This document shows, in pieces, positions 32,881 to 42,777 of a DNA stretch of 64,000 bases. Position numbers and translations under genes: made by a program. Source of the stretch: Aphrocallistes beatrix (taxonomy: Eukaryota > Porifera > Hexactinellida > Sceptrulophora > Aphrocallistidae). Below the pieces are notes generated by a model. The model had not been told where the DNA came from, made no database searches, and worked only from the letters and a program-made list of their open reading frames with translations. The stretch is from positions 1,674,001 through 1,738,000 of the forward strand of contig OY725497.1 in assembly GCA_963281255.1 (NCBI GenBank), written 5' to 3'. Positions within the stretch are counted from its first letter, which is position 1. The number at the start of each line of letters is the position of its first letter.

Positions 32881-34030
32881 TATATGGGAAGCAGTAGATA
32901 CAGAATTCTTAGATGGCTCACATCGATAAGGCGCACTAGAAATCTCATTCACAAGTGATTCAAGTTGTCGAATTTCACTCAGGCAACTGAATGAATGTGG
33001 AAAAATCTCATTTTTACAAAAGGCCTTGATAGAAAGATCGAACGTTACTACCAAATAAACATAAACTAGTATACTAGAATTCTCTAAACTAGGACGCATA
33101 AAAATCAAGCTATGTTCATCTGGGTACCATAATGACCAGGTGTTAGGTAAAGAAATAAGTGATACTTACCTTGCATTTCCTGGAAGCAGCTAACCTTGAA
33201 TCTCTCTTTTTCTTCTGCTTCAGATCTCAAGCTAGGTGTCAAAGCTTGATTGAGGAACTCGTCATCTTTTGAGTCGAGAGACGGACGACTTCGCTTAGCT
33301 GCAGATTGGGAGTAGTATGAAGAACATCCTGGTAGAAAGACTGGTACAGCATCATCCTTCAGCTTTGGGTTCACTCTAGGGATTCCGCGAAAAGTACTTT
33401 CTCCGTTGGAAACCTTGTGCGTGTACTCGATATCTTCAGTCGTAAAGTCCTTCACGCAGACGTAAACAGCCTTTAGCTCGTCTATATAATCTCTGCGGAG
33501 TGCCCGAACCCAAGCGTGTCTAAGTTGATCTGGTTTCTGCGGCATCTTGAAAAGAGTCACACGATCTTCAGATTTGTAGTTACACTTGCAGCCAGGTGCC
33601 GAGCAACTGGTCGGCATTTCAAATGTAAGTACGTAGCTAGTGCAAAAAAGAAATGTATGTAAATATTTATTATTATGATTAAATTATATTTGAATACTAT
33701 TTTTACAAATTTAAGTATATACGAACATGATTGTATGAAAATGTTATGGGTAATTGTGAATAGATAAACATGAATAAAATATTGTGGTTAATTAACAATT
33801 ACCGGCTTCGACTGCATCCCTGGTACAATATTTCCATTCTACTGTGAGGCCTGAGTTAAGTAGGCCATGGTCTATTCATCCAGACTTGCAGAAGATTACT
33901 TCTAAACGGTAAGGGATGCAGCAATTGGGTTTCACATTCGAATAAAAGGCATTCCAATTAGTCACAGTTGAATTTTCTAACTAATTATTCATTCTTAACT
34001 TTATATAATTATCAATCAGTGTCAACTTAT

Positions 34031-34680
34031 AGATTGTTTCAAAAAATTCCAAAGATTCAATCTTCCGATTCACACCCAAATAGTTTACTTTGATCACCAA
34101 ATGTTCACTATAAAAAATTCCAACAATTTGGAGATGATTTAGTGGTCGCTCAAGGCAGACTTCTCCAAGTGTAGATTTATAATGGAATTTGTCCGGTTTG
34201 GGGCTTAAAATTGCAGAAGACGTACTTCGCAAAGAAACTTCATATTTGAGATATATGGGGGCGGTTTTATATCAGCTAATAATACATTTTAGTGACCTAA
34301 AATCAACCGGTTTGGAGTTATTGGTGAAAACAGTTGGGACCAATTATAATTACAATTACGAAGGCGGGTCTTAAGTGGTTTCACCAATATCTCCAAACCT
34401 GTAGATTTCAGGATACTAAAATGTTTTATTAGTTAATATAAAACCGCCCCCAAATATCTCAAATATGAAGTTTCTAGTTTCTTTGTGTATCAGAAGTACG
34501 TATTTTGCGATATTAAGCCCCAAACCGGACAAATCCCATTATAAATCTGACTTGGGGAAGCCTGCCTTGCGCGACCACTGAATCTTCTCCAAATATTTTA
34601 TGGTAAACATTTGGTGATCAAAGCTATCTATTTGAAGGGTGTACATCCAAAGATTCAAACTTTGAATTTTTTGAAACACA
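34031..34680. repeat. 650-bp foldback (inverted repeat)
   Basis: Arms of about 300 bp (34031-34335 and 34380-34680) are inverted copies. Examples are GTTTCAAAAAATTCC, GATCACCAAATGTT, AGCCCCAAACCGGACAAA and AAACCGCCCCCA with their complements. It lies inside the Tc-type MITE and replaces a few of its bases. No target duplication found. The 61-83-codon frames in it are chance. Confidence 0.85.
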
Positions 34681-34941
34681 TTATTCATTATACACCCATT
34701 TTAACCACTGTGCATGATGGCAATGAGTTACCCATAGTAACTCAAGCTGATAAGATGATCCATTGAGTTGAGTAATTTATTAGTTATGTCCAACTATGAC
34801 TTATTGAATGTGTTGATTTCGAATCTGTAATCATACTTTTAGTCTCCTAGAATTTGAACGTATTGCCCTTCATGAAAAGAACCAATTTAGTACTATTTGT
34901 TCGGAAAGAATCAAGTGTTTAAATACTTTCGTCCGGTTAGT

Positions 34942-35129
34942 ATTAATTTTTCAACTGGAAAAGTGTCCTTTTTTAAGGTAGGCATCTGATATCTGATTTG
35001 AATCTGCATAATCCGACCACTATATTTCGTATTTTAGATAAACCACCATACATTCTGTTCAGATGATTTTGTGCACAAATGATCTCAATAATCCCGAACC
35101 TCGTTAATCCATAATCAAATCATTTTGGT
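34942..35129. other. Spacer
   Basis: No feature recognised. Confidence 0.3.
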
Positions 35130-35530
35130 TTATTGATTAATAGGAAACTGGTCTCGGTACAATGTTAGTATTTTGATGGAAATTTTTATTATATCTATTC
35201 TGTTTCTCTCGATAAAGGAACTTTTCCCGATCATTCTAAGCTAAAGAACGCTCAAATGGGTTGAAATTTTTTTAACTATAAAATATTTCAACTAAGAATG
35301 AAGCCAATTATAGTATAACTTCATTTCTATGCAAAAGCAATGACTGCATATTTGAATCTTCCATTCTATTTCGATTAATTAAAGAATTAACCTGTGGTTA
35401 GCAATTTATTGCACGGTAAATATTGTATCACTCTTGCTGTTGGCAAGTTGACTCACATTGGTGGTTGGAATTTTTTTCTCTCTCAATTACTTTCTTCTTA
35501 GTTAATTTGCTCAGTGATTTAAAAGGGATA
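35130..35530 (+). repeat. Inverted repeat IR, left arm
   Basis: About 400 bp recur inverted at 40625-41045. Shared parts include GATTAATAGG...GGTACAAT, TCTAAGCTAAAGAACGC, AATTGCTAACC/GGTTAGCAATT and CAACTTGCCAACAGCAAGAG. About 5.1 kb separate the arms. They could be two copies of one MITE in opposite orientation or ends of one large element. Confidence 0.8.
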
Positions 35531-35780
35531 ATTATTAAAGTATTTCAAGTAGTACATGAATCAGGTTTTTAAGGGCGATTGTAAATATTACACCACGATT
35601 TGGATCTGCCGCTGAAGCGTGGGCAAAAGTATTTTCGGGATAAATTACATTATATTAACCTAATCCTGAGAAATTATGCAATCAATCAATATTACAATTT
35701 GTATTTCGCTCTCGATAGCTCTTGTCAAAAATATCAACACATTTTCATAAGATTATGATAAAATCTAGCACTTTTGTTTA
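35531..35780. other. Spacer
   Basis: No feature recognised. Confidence 0.3.
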
Positions 35781-36250
35781 CATTACGCTCCCGGACCAAA
35801 GTATTTGTACACATTCTTTTACGTGCATTTAATACTAAATAGGTCTATTCATGAAGATCAAAACTCCTAAACGGTAACTGATACAAACTAATCGGATTTC
35901 AGATTCGAAATCTGCGCATTCGAATTAGTTATAGTAGAATGTTTCTAATAAAATATTAATTCCCAATGTTTTCAAATTATCAATCACTGCCACCTTGTGC
36001 CACATATATCACTATTTACCACTATACATGATGGTGATGAATTAACTCTTGTGCCACAGGTTGATAATTTACTTATTTGGTTGAGCAATTTATTGGTAGA
36101 ATTCGACTCTTACTAATTCGAGTTCGAATCTTAAGTCAGGTTCTTAGTATCTCTTAGAGTTCGAATACATCTCCCTTCATGAAAAGATCTAATTCTGTAC
36201 TATATGTATGGGAAATAATATAGTGTCCAAATACTTTTGTCTGCTTAGTG
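35781..36250. mobile_element. Tc/mariner-type MITE, 470 bp
   Basis: TA flanks at 35779-35780 and 36251-36252. The ends contain CCGGACCAAAGTATTTGTAC and its inverse TCCAAATACTTTTGTCTGC. The body matches the host MITE at 30912 (AATACTAAATAGGTCTATTC, CTGCCACCTTGTGCCACAT, GATGGTGATGAA). Confidence 0.87.
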
Positions 36251-36350
36251 TACATCTGCGCACAATGATTTTATAAGACAGTTTGCTAGACTACACTTGC
36301 GTACACTAGAATATTTTATTTGACAAAGATAGATATCCAAGTGGTTTTAA

Positions 36351-36468
36351 CCTGCGGTTGGCTTAGTGTTTTTTTCTATTTATAGTAAGACCCCAAACTT
36401 GTATGGCTTCCCCTTCAAAATGGCTTAACCCGAAAATGACACAACAAAACACCTCGCAAAGCGCGGGT
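36351..36468 (+). mobile_element. TT4 mini-element, second copy, 118 bp
   Basis: Flanked by TTAA at 36347-36350 and 36469-36472. About 90 percent like 93-207 (GACCCCAAACTTGTATGGCT, AACAAAACACCTCGC, GCGCGGG). Confidence 0.85.
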
Positions 36469-36569
36469 TTAATAAACAAACATTTTTGTTTTTTTACATG
36501 TTTTGATTCTTAAATGTCTTGAACAGACCGAATATTCTTTGCAAAATTTCAAATGGCTTTAATAAATAA

Positions 36570-36770
36570 CGATTTATCGTTTCGATTGTTGACTCATCAA
36601 AAGAGACAAGTAAATTATCTCACGAAGACAATTTATATATATTCCATCTAAGAATAATTAAGAAGGAATGGAGATGTAACGTCCGAGGGTGCAAGGCAGT
36701 TCACTCAATTGATAATTTGATCATCAAAAGGTCTGGAGAACATTTTCATTTTGAAGAAAATCTGGACTTT
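36570..36770 (+). pseudogene. FLYWCH zinc-finger segment
   Basis: One frame without an upstream Met (stop just before about 36568) reads FIVSIVDSSKETSKLSHEDN, then LYIFHLRIIKKEWRCNVRGC, then KAV and GEHFHF. The spacing W-x-C-x4-C (Trp 36669, Cys 36675 and 36690) and H-x-H (36741-36749) fits the FLYWCH finger, a DNA-binding domain common in MULE-derived and arthropod proteins. There is no known partner domain around it. It could be an exon of a host gene, a piece of a MULE element or a relic. Confidence 0.55.
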
Positions 36771-36949
36771 TCAATTACTATGAGACTTATACTGGTATTT
36801 CTCAGAAGGATTCCATTAAATTTTTATTTTAAGGAAATGTGTGTTTGTTTTATGTTCCCAATTTCATGCGCGCTCGTATTTAAATATATTTCCATAATAA
36901 ATTTGCATTAATTAAATATTTACAGTCATTGTGTTATTGTTGTACAGAG

Positions 36950-37307
36950 CAGTGGCGGCGCCAGGGGGGGCACGTGCCCCCCCTATAATTAGTGGTGCCC
37001 CCCCTGTATGGGGGGGGCACCAATCTCCGACAGGAATACATGCGTCATTCATTTGTCCATGCCTCCGCACTATTTTACTAGGCTTCTATTATATCGATAA
37101 ACAGGTTTCTCTAATTCAATAGTGTACACCAATATTTAAGTGTAATTTCATACAAATATAAATAAATCAATTGTTGCTACAAATGCCTTTAATAATTAGT
37201 TCTCATTGGCGGGTAATCTGTACCCAAAAAATGTTGGTGCCCCACTGGAAATGATTTGTGCCCCCAAGGTAGCCCCCCCCAGTGGCGGCGTCCTTGCGCC
37301 GCCTCTG
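36950..37307. mobile_element. hAT MITE with G-rich ends, 358 bp
   Basis: Perfect 8-bp duplication GTACAGAG at 36942-36949 and 37308-37315. Ends CAGTGGCGGCGCCAGGGGGG and, inverted, GCGCCGCCTCTG. Poly-G/C tracts near both ends in an otherwise AT-rich body. Noncoding. Confidence 0.94.
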
Positions 37308-37315
37308 GTACAGAG

Positions 37316-38084
37316 TATACAAATAAGAAATTTAATGTTGCTTAGCCTGCATTAATCACAACTGTGAATTAATAACATTGTACATAAATTCAATGTGGCT
37401 CCCGAGGAAGAATTACACCAAATGGTATGACTTTTAGATTATTTTGAGCGTAATTACAGACAAGATCGACAGCGATTATTCTGTTTGTAATTTGAAATAT
37501 AGTTTCGTTTTAAAATTACAAATTTTTCGGTTGCTACATCGCGGTTAAGCTGAGTTAAACCAAGATCTCAACCTTTACAAGAGAGAGCAAGTATAGCTGA
37601 TATCGTTTTGGATCGATAAGCGGTTGAGATAAAAGGGGGACTTTTGTATGATCTTCGTATACCGATTATCACAATGCACATTCACATGTATCACTACACC
37701 TTTCCTGAAAATTGAGTATTACTTGCAAATGGCTTGTCAAAATATTTTGTGTCGAAAATTTTTTGAATTTTAGTTTTAATCAAAAGCTCTGCACTGTCTT
37801 TTAGTTTTAACACCAATACTGATAATAGAACAGTTAATAAACCGTTTACAAATACTATAATTGTAATCGTAATATCTATTATATAATCGAATAAAGAATT
37901 GTTTGTTGTGAGTAAATTAGTAATTTAATGTAAATTCCAATAATAATCTAAGGTAAGTAAAATGTAATGTGATTTATCCTGGAAATTTTGAAATTTAATA
38001 TTCTACCTTGGTTAATATTTAAAAACCACATTAATTGATGGTATATCAAATCGTCCAGCAATCATATAAATATAATTACTAAAA
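37316..38084. other. Spacer of about 770 bp
   Basis: No gene, repeat end or RNA motif recognised. Confidence 0.4.
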
Positions 38085-39540
38085 CGTCGGTCGACAGACC
38101 GATACTTTAGCTCCAGGAAGTGACTCGAAGGAACATGAAATGTGAATATCGGAAAACATCGGGAAAAACTCATTTTAGGGCATTCCAAGTGTGAAATTTA
38201 GAATATACAGTGGAACCTCCGTAATCCGACATTTCTCTAAACCGACATTATTTCTGTTCACGGATCGTTTTTCTATAGAAAACAACCTCTATAATCCGAC
38301 ACCTCGCTATTCCGGAATCCGACAATTTAATGATTTTCCAGTAATGCAAATTCGACCTGTATAATCCGACAATTTTTTCGTCTATCAAATAATGTCGGAT
38401 TATGGAGGTTATTTTACCTCTATAATCCGACAAATTATTCTTCTTTCAAATGATTTCGGATTATGGAGGTTATTTTACCTCCATAATCCGACAAATTATT
38501 CGTCTATCAAAAAATGTCAGATTATGGAGGGGTTATTTTACCTCTTTGATTAGACAAATTATTCGTCTGTCAAATATTGTCGGATTCTGGAGGTTATTTT
38601 ACCTCTATAATCCTTTTATTTTACCTCTATATAACATTTTGCTGATTTTCCACAAATGTCGGATTATGGAGGTTATTCGATAATTCGACAATTTGCTAAT
38701 CCGACATTTTTTTTGTCTTCCATTGAATGTCGGATTATGGAGGTTCCACTGTACATAGTAAAATACCCTATACTAGCCGTTGAAAGCTCACTAAGAAGAA
38801 TTTTTCAAAAGGTGTAAAATATGTATATATACATATGCTAATAACTCGTAAAATATTCACATTATTACTTTTAAAATGTGAAAATCGGATTCCATATATT
38901 AAAATACCTTAGATTAGCCGTTGAGAACTCGCTTTTAGCTCAAAATAAGATTTTTTTTCCGAAAGGTGTTAAAATATGTACATATCCATATGCTAATAAC
39001 TCATAAAATATTAACATTATTACTTTTAAAGTGTGAAAATCGGAATCTACATATTAAAATGCCCTATATTAGTCGTTGAGAGCTCGCTTTTAGCATTAAA
39101 TAAGAATTTTTTCAAAAGGTGTGAAATATGTATATATCAATATGTTAACCGTAGAATGCCCAGAGGGGACACAGTGTCCTCGATATCGCGGATGTCTCCC
39201 AGCCATTTGCTATGGCACTGAAGCCATATAAATGCTGGGCATTCTACAGTTAATAACTCTTAAAATATTTAGATTATTACTTTTAAAGTGCAAAATCAGA
39301 TCCTACATGGTGCAAAACCCTACATTAATCGTTGAGAACTTACTTATATCTTTAAACAAAGCTTTGCATAAGTGTTAAAATATGAATATATACTTATAAA
39401 AACCGGAAGTGATGAGATTTCGCGAAAAAATGTTGACAGTGCACATCTACACCATAAAAAGATCATACATGCGAAATTTGGTAAAAATCGGACTCCGTCC
39501 ATGACATAAGGGCATCTTCCTATAGGAGCTGCACTAAAAA
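38085..39540 (+). repeat. Repeat J, first copy
   Basis: It shares about 900 bp with 45724-46858: GTCGGTCGACAGACCGATAC, ATCGGAAAACATCGGG, the tandem motif TTAGCCGTTGAGAACTCGCT at about 150-bp spacing, AAACCGGAAGTGATGAGATT, CATACATGCGAAATTTGG, and CATAAGGGCATCTTCC. The interior is semi-periodic. The tail with AAATTTGG..AAAATCGG looks like 3' parts of some non-LTR or MITE families. Class unknown. A pogo-like MITE splits it. Confidence 0.8.
38218..38751. mobile_element. pogo-like MITE of repeated terminal motifs, 534 bp
   Basis: TA flanks 38216-38217 and 38752-38753; ends CAGTGGAACCTCCGTAATCC and the inverse. Inside, the motif TGTCGGATTATGGAGGTTAT and its inverse recur about six times. The uninterrupted site in repeat J at 45841 (GAATATACATATTAAAA) shows the target was one TA. 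Confidence 0.94.
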
Positions 39541-39769
39541 CAGAATCAATGATTATATAATATTGTACGTATTATCACACATTACTGAAGTATATAACAT
39601 GTCGTAGAAATTGTTTTGATTGAATGGCTGGGCCTATTACAAATTCTTTCATACCTATCTTGTCCCCTGTCGTTTTCCCTGATATTGGAATCATTCCTCT
39701 CAAAAGGTTTACCAATAAATTGTTTAAGATGTTGACATTTGCATAGATTGGCTCCAAGAAAAAGGTCTA

Positions 39770-39960
39770 TTAGCGCGGGGTATTATTTGCAAGTGTGGAC
39801 GTGAAATGCATCCCGCGAAATTTTTTCTTCTGACAAAAAAACGAGGTTGGCGATGTCCAGAGATGAGCATTGTTGGCGTAAGAAGTTTGGAGATAATTCT
39901 TTCAAAAATATCATAATTGAAATGGAGAGACATTACCCTGTTGTATGATGCTTACGTTGG
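39770..39960 (+). pseudogene. Possible Merlin/ISXO2-like transposase N-terminal relic
   Basis: A short frame reads RGIICKCGREMHPAKFF, then TKKRGWRCPE, and in the next frame VRKKFGDNSFKN. The C-x-C-x2-M ... WRC ... VR...F order resembles the zinc-ribbon head of ISXO2/Merlin-type transposases. No catalytic domain follows. This is weak evidence. Confidence 0.3.
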
Positions 39961-40235
39961 TCTTATAATTAGTCTATAAGTTGCATATTAGTAATATTTT
40001 TCTTAAATTTTTCTTGAAATTGTCCACATTAACAGCTACCTTGTTATTTTGTTAATTTGATTTCAGTTAGAGTAATAAATATCGTGATTCAGTCATAATT
40101 TAACGTTAGAAGATGATAGCAAAAAGCAACATGAAAATATGAACATTGTTCAGCATTCAAAATCTAAATAAACCACTACTAGTTTTGGAGCAGTCACTAT
40201 ACTAGGAAGGAAGAAGCTTTCATCTTACAAATTCG
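39961..40235. other. Spacer
   Basis: No feature recognised. Confidence 0.3.
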
Positions 40236-40309
40236 ACAGTGATTCTCAACCTTATTCAACCCGTGCACCCCCGACTTAAGGTCCTCGCATCCCAGGTTGG
40301 GAATCGCTG
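40236..40309. mobile_element. Minimal hAT MITE, 74 bp
   Basis: Inverted ends CAGTGATTCTCAACC and GGTTGGGAATCGCTG, the Charlie-type hAT end, with only 44 bp between. The expected 8-bp duplication is not clear. Confidence 0.6.
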
Positions 40310-40624
40310 CGGTACGACATTACAGCACATTAGTAACATAAATCCCTACATAACATAACATATCCAACCCACTGTATTTGCAAATAACTCGTACCAAATT
40401 ACATTACTGTAACTTAAGAGCAACCGGATCTGCGCAAGTCAGTGAAATAACCATTGATAAAGTAACAGTAAAGTACTATAATCGGACATTCAAACATTCT
40501 CTAAAGTATTACATTATCGACTTCCATCAGAATATATCCTTCCCCTGTGGCCTGCGAGTAGGTTACCGATACTTATATATCGTACACTGATTATAGTTGT
40601 TAATGTCTCGGATTCCATAGCGGA
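40310..40624. other. Spacer with a short unassigned frame
   Basis: A 70-codon frame (40378-40590) is not recognised. Confidence 0.3.
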
Positions 40625-41045
40625 AAGTCGCTAAGCAAATTAATTAAGAAGAAAGTAATTGAGAGAGAAAAAAAAATTCCAATCACCAATGTGAGTCAAC
40701 TTGCCAACAGCAAGAGTGATACAATATGCACCGTGCAATAAATTGCTAACCACAGGTTAAATCTTTAATTAATCGAAATAGAATGCAATATTCAAGTATG
40801 CATTGCTTTTGCATAGTAATTAAGTTATACTATAATTGGCCTCATTCTTTGTTGAAACATTTTCCTATAGAGTTTGGCTTATAACTGGAAATTCGCATAA
40901 CTTTTTCAAAATTCAACCCATTTGTGCGTTCTTTAGCTTAGAATACTCGGGAAAGGTTCCTTTATCGAGTGAAAATAACAGAATACAGTTGAAAATTTCC
41001 CTGGGCGGTAAAATACGAATATTGTACCGATTAATTAACCTCTGT
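40625..41045 (-). repeat. Inverted repeat IR, right arm
   Basis: Inverted partner of 35130-35530; begins GTCGCTAAGCAAATTAATTA and ends near GTACCGATTAATTAACC. Confidence 0.8.
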
Positions 41046-41363
41046 GATCTGGCACCTGTGCATGTGTTCTAATATACTATTGTACTTCTAGTATGTTGTG
41101 TGTATCACCTTCATAATCTGTCTTTTCTCTTTCTCATTATTCAAGTATAGCTTTTTAATTTGATACAATTTTATTTTGTATTAGTCAATTTGACTTATAT
41201 ATTCAAACAAAGAAAATGCAAGGACAGGTAATTTTAATTTAGTTAGATAAGATTGTCTAAATTAATTTTAAAGAGTACTCAATTTGAGATTTGATGATGT
41301 CTTATATATCCATACCTGGGGTAAATTAACTGATTCGAATCCACAGATATACTATATGCATTT
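41046..41363. other. Spacer before the gap
   Basis: The only feature of note is ATGCAAGGACAG followed by GTAATT at 41217. It could be a short first exon with a donor, but its phase does not match the Sec61-beta-like exon directly. Confidence 0.3.
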
Positions 41364-41563
41364 NNNNNNNNNNNNNNNNNNNNNNNNNNNNNNNNNNNNN
41401 NNNNNNNNNNNNNNNNNNNNNNNNNNNNNNNNNNNNNNNNNNNNNNNNNNNNNNNNNNNNNNNNNNNNNNNNNNNNNNNNNNNNNNNNNNNNNNNNNNNN
41501 NNNNNNNNNNNNNNNNNNNNNNNNNNNNNNNNNNNNNNNNNNNNNNNNNNNNNNNNNNNNNNN
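41364..41563. other. Assembly gap, 200 N
   Basis: Exactly 200 N, the convention for a gap of unknown size. It cuts a mariner relic and could hide an exon. Frames containing it are meaningless. Confidence 1.
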
Positions 41564-41816
41564 CGAACAATTGGACATGTAACAACAGGTGAAATCCTGG
41601 TTGTTACTTGTCCAAATAGTGTATAAATATCATATGAATAAAAAATGTCACCTTGAAGATGGGATCCCCAGTCAACTATCATAGAATATGGAAGAGTTCT
41701 ATCATTATAAACCTCCATCAAATCCTTGTGAATGTCGGTTGGAGAAACTTGGAGAGTGTACGAATCTTTACATAGGCCCGCTGCTCAATTTTGAAATCTG
41801 CACTCTCGGAAGCCAT
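41564..41816 (-). pseudogene. mariner transposase N-terminal relic
   Basis: On the minus strand from ATG at 41816 the frame reads MASESADFKIEQRAYVKIRT, a close match to mariner N-termini. After a frameshift it continues with DIHKDLMEVYNDRTLPYSMI, the second half of the mariner helix-turn-helix (EIH.DL.EV.GD.A.SYSTV). It then degrades through the linker to the gap. The catalytic domain would lie in or beyond the gap, but nothing beyond it (below 41363) is recognisable. Confidence 0.75.
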
Positions 41817-42464
41817 AATAAACGCCAGTATATAAAAATACAAAACTAATAATAGCCACAGTATAAAAACCAAGGCTCAGAATCGAAAAAGTAAAGTATC
41901 ATTTGAAAGAGCATCGGTAAGGTTACATTAGATATGCTAACCCAATTCTGAATCAAATGAAACCACCAAGATATATCGCAATAACGACTACTTTGAACGC
42001 CCGTAGTATATCGAGTTATAATAATATTTATCATTGATGGCGTGATGATCTAATATTGACTCCTTTTCTTTGGCTGTTGTTGTAATCGGGAACTTGTTTA
42101 TGTACAAAATGTTTCAATGATTCAAAATTGGATGATAATCTCGCTCAAATGATAGGACCATCAATTACTGATTGACTATTCATCATTTTCAACATTTAAT
42201 TTCACCCATCAATATATAAACTAATGTGCCTATATTTCGTGTAATATGAATTATACATCCTCTTAAGTATACATACACATATATGTGACAACATTTCTAC
42301 ATTTTTACGTGTAGTGCACATCAAATGTTCAAAGCTTGCTTGTTTATATGTTGTGTGGTTTAAAACTAGCTAGATAATTGTTATCTAATCTTATTTTGAA
42401 TAATATAATTTATCTTTTAGGTTTCATGCTATCGTTAATAATCCTTATTTAATTAATAATATAG
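41817..42464. other. Intron or spacer upstream of the Sec61-beta-like exon
   Basis: AT-rich, no repeat recognised. It ends in an acceptor-like ATTTAATTAATAATATAG. Confidence 0.4.
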
Positions 42465-42569
42465 GAGGCCTACTGGAACATCTAATTCGCAACAAGTTCG
42501 AGTACCTCAAAATAGAGGTGGTGGAATGTGGCAAATATATACAGGAGACGATTCGCCAGGAATCAAAGT
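42465..42569 (+). CDS. Sec61-beta-like internal exon (partial gene)
   Basis: Sec61-beta is the small tail-anchored subunit of the ER protein-conducting channel. The exon encodes RPTGTSNSQQVRVPQNR followed by GGGMWQIYTGDDSPGIKV, matching the family hallmark GGMWRFYTEDSPGLKV just before the transmembrane segment. It is bounded by ATAG| (42461-42464) and |GTAAGT (42570). The entry phase needs two bases from an upstream exon and the exit leaves two bases of a Val codon. The transmembrane exon (GPVPVLVMSLL...) was not found downstream in the window, and the N-terminal exon was not found either (the gap may hide it). Intact splice sites and no stops argue for a real gene with TE-filled introns. A gene fragment carried by a repeat is the alternative. 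Confidence 0.75.
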
Positions 42570-42704
42570 GTAAGTTTTTTATTCCATAATCTTAATCATT
42601 TAATTATATTCTGCCTTTACTATAATATGTTATTTTGCGTTGTCATATTAATTAAACGCAATCATTTTTGTTTGTTTATTTGCTCGAATAGGTATTATTC
42701 GTCA

Positions 42705-42777
42705 TCAATAGTGTTATTTAGTACAATTTGCATGTGAAAAAATCAAAAGTGTTCAAATACTTTTGTCAGGTTAGAGT
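42705..42777 (+). mobile_element. Tc-type MITE right end
   Basis: TTATTTAGTACAATTTGCAT ... CAAATACTTTTGTCAGGTTA matches the right end of the MITEs at 30912 and 47797. The left end was not found. Confidence 0.7.

Larger units (their letters stand above)
31540..33617 (-). pseudogene. THAP/P-element transposase, disrupted
   Basis: The first exon (33617-33170) starts at ATG and encodes a THAP domain: Cys5, Cys10, Trp36, Cys54 and an AVPVFLP motif at residues 90-96. The fourth zinc ligand, normally His in C-x2-H, is Asp57. It ends in a strong donor, CAAG|GTAAGTATC. A phase-compatible second exon begins near 33065. It includes KTHLISPACYKYF and NTLEKLY segments and IDEIHV, the likely first catalytic Asp (codon 32031-32033). 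Beyond the MITE at 31825, YKGGKIIGYN follows in a shifted frame, then a further one-base shift near 31690, and then decay. Two MITEs interrupt it, at 32399-32880 and 31825-32009. About one third of a normal transposase (C-terminal core) is unrecognised. Acceptor choice is inferred from phase alone. Confidence 0.85.
30980..33868 (-). mobile_element. P-element-like DNA transposon, 2.89 kb
   Basis: The termini are CATGGCCTACTTAACTCAGG at 30980 and its inverse ending GGCCAT at 33868. The inverted match extends about 70 bp (CTCACAGTAGAATG ... ACCAGGGATGC). An 8-bp duplication GGTCTATT stands at 30972-30979 and 33869-33876. It encodes a THAP/P-type transposase on the minus strand. CAT-starting ends, 8-bp G-starting duplications and a THAP DNA-binding domain are all features of the P superfamily. 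The insertion lies in a Tc-type MITE. Two later MITEs have broken its gene. Confidence 0.9.
30912..34939 (+). mobile_element. Tc/mariner-type MITE hosting the P element and a foldback
   Basis: TA flanks (30910-30911, 34940-34941). The left end is CACCAAGGGAACAAAAGTAT. The right end is AAATACTTTCGTCCGGTTAG. Removing the P element (30980-33868) and the foldback (34031-34680) leaves a MITE like 35781-36250, with AATACTAAAATGGGTCTATTC at left and the GATGGCAATGAG block in the middle. Confidence 0.78.

Noticed and set aside
41279..41721. Long frames across 41279-41721
   Set aside because: They consist largely of the 200-N gap. Only the mariner-like part outside the gap is supported.
42690..42737. 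Terminal hydrophobic exon for the Sec61-beta-like gene after CGAATAG
   Set aside because: The sequence ATAGTGTTATTTAGTACAAT onward is the right end of a Tc-type MITE, and the encoded peptide lacks the GPVPVLVMSLL motif.
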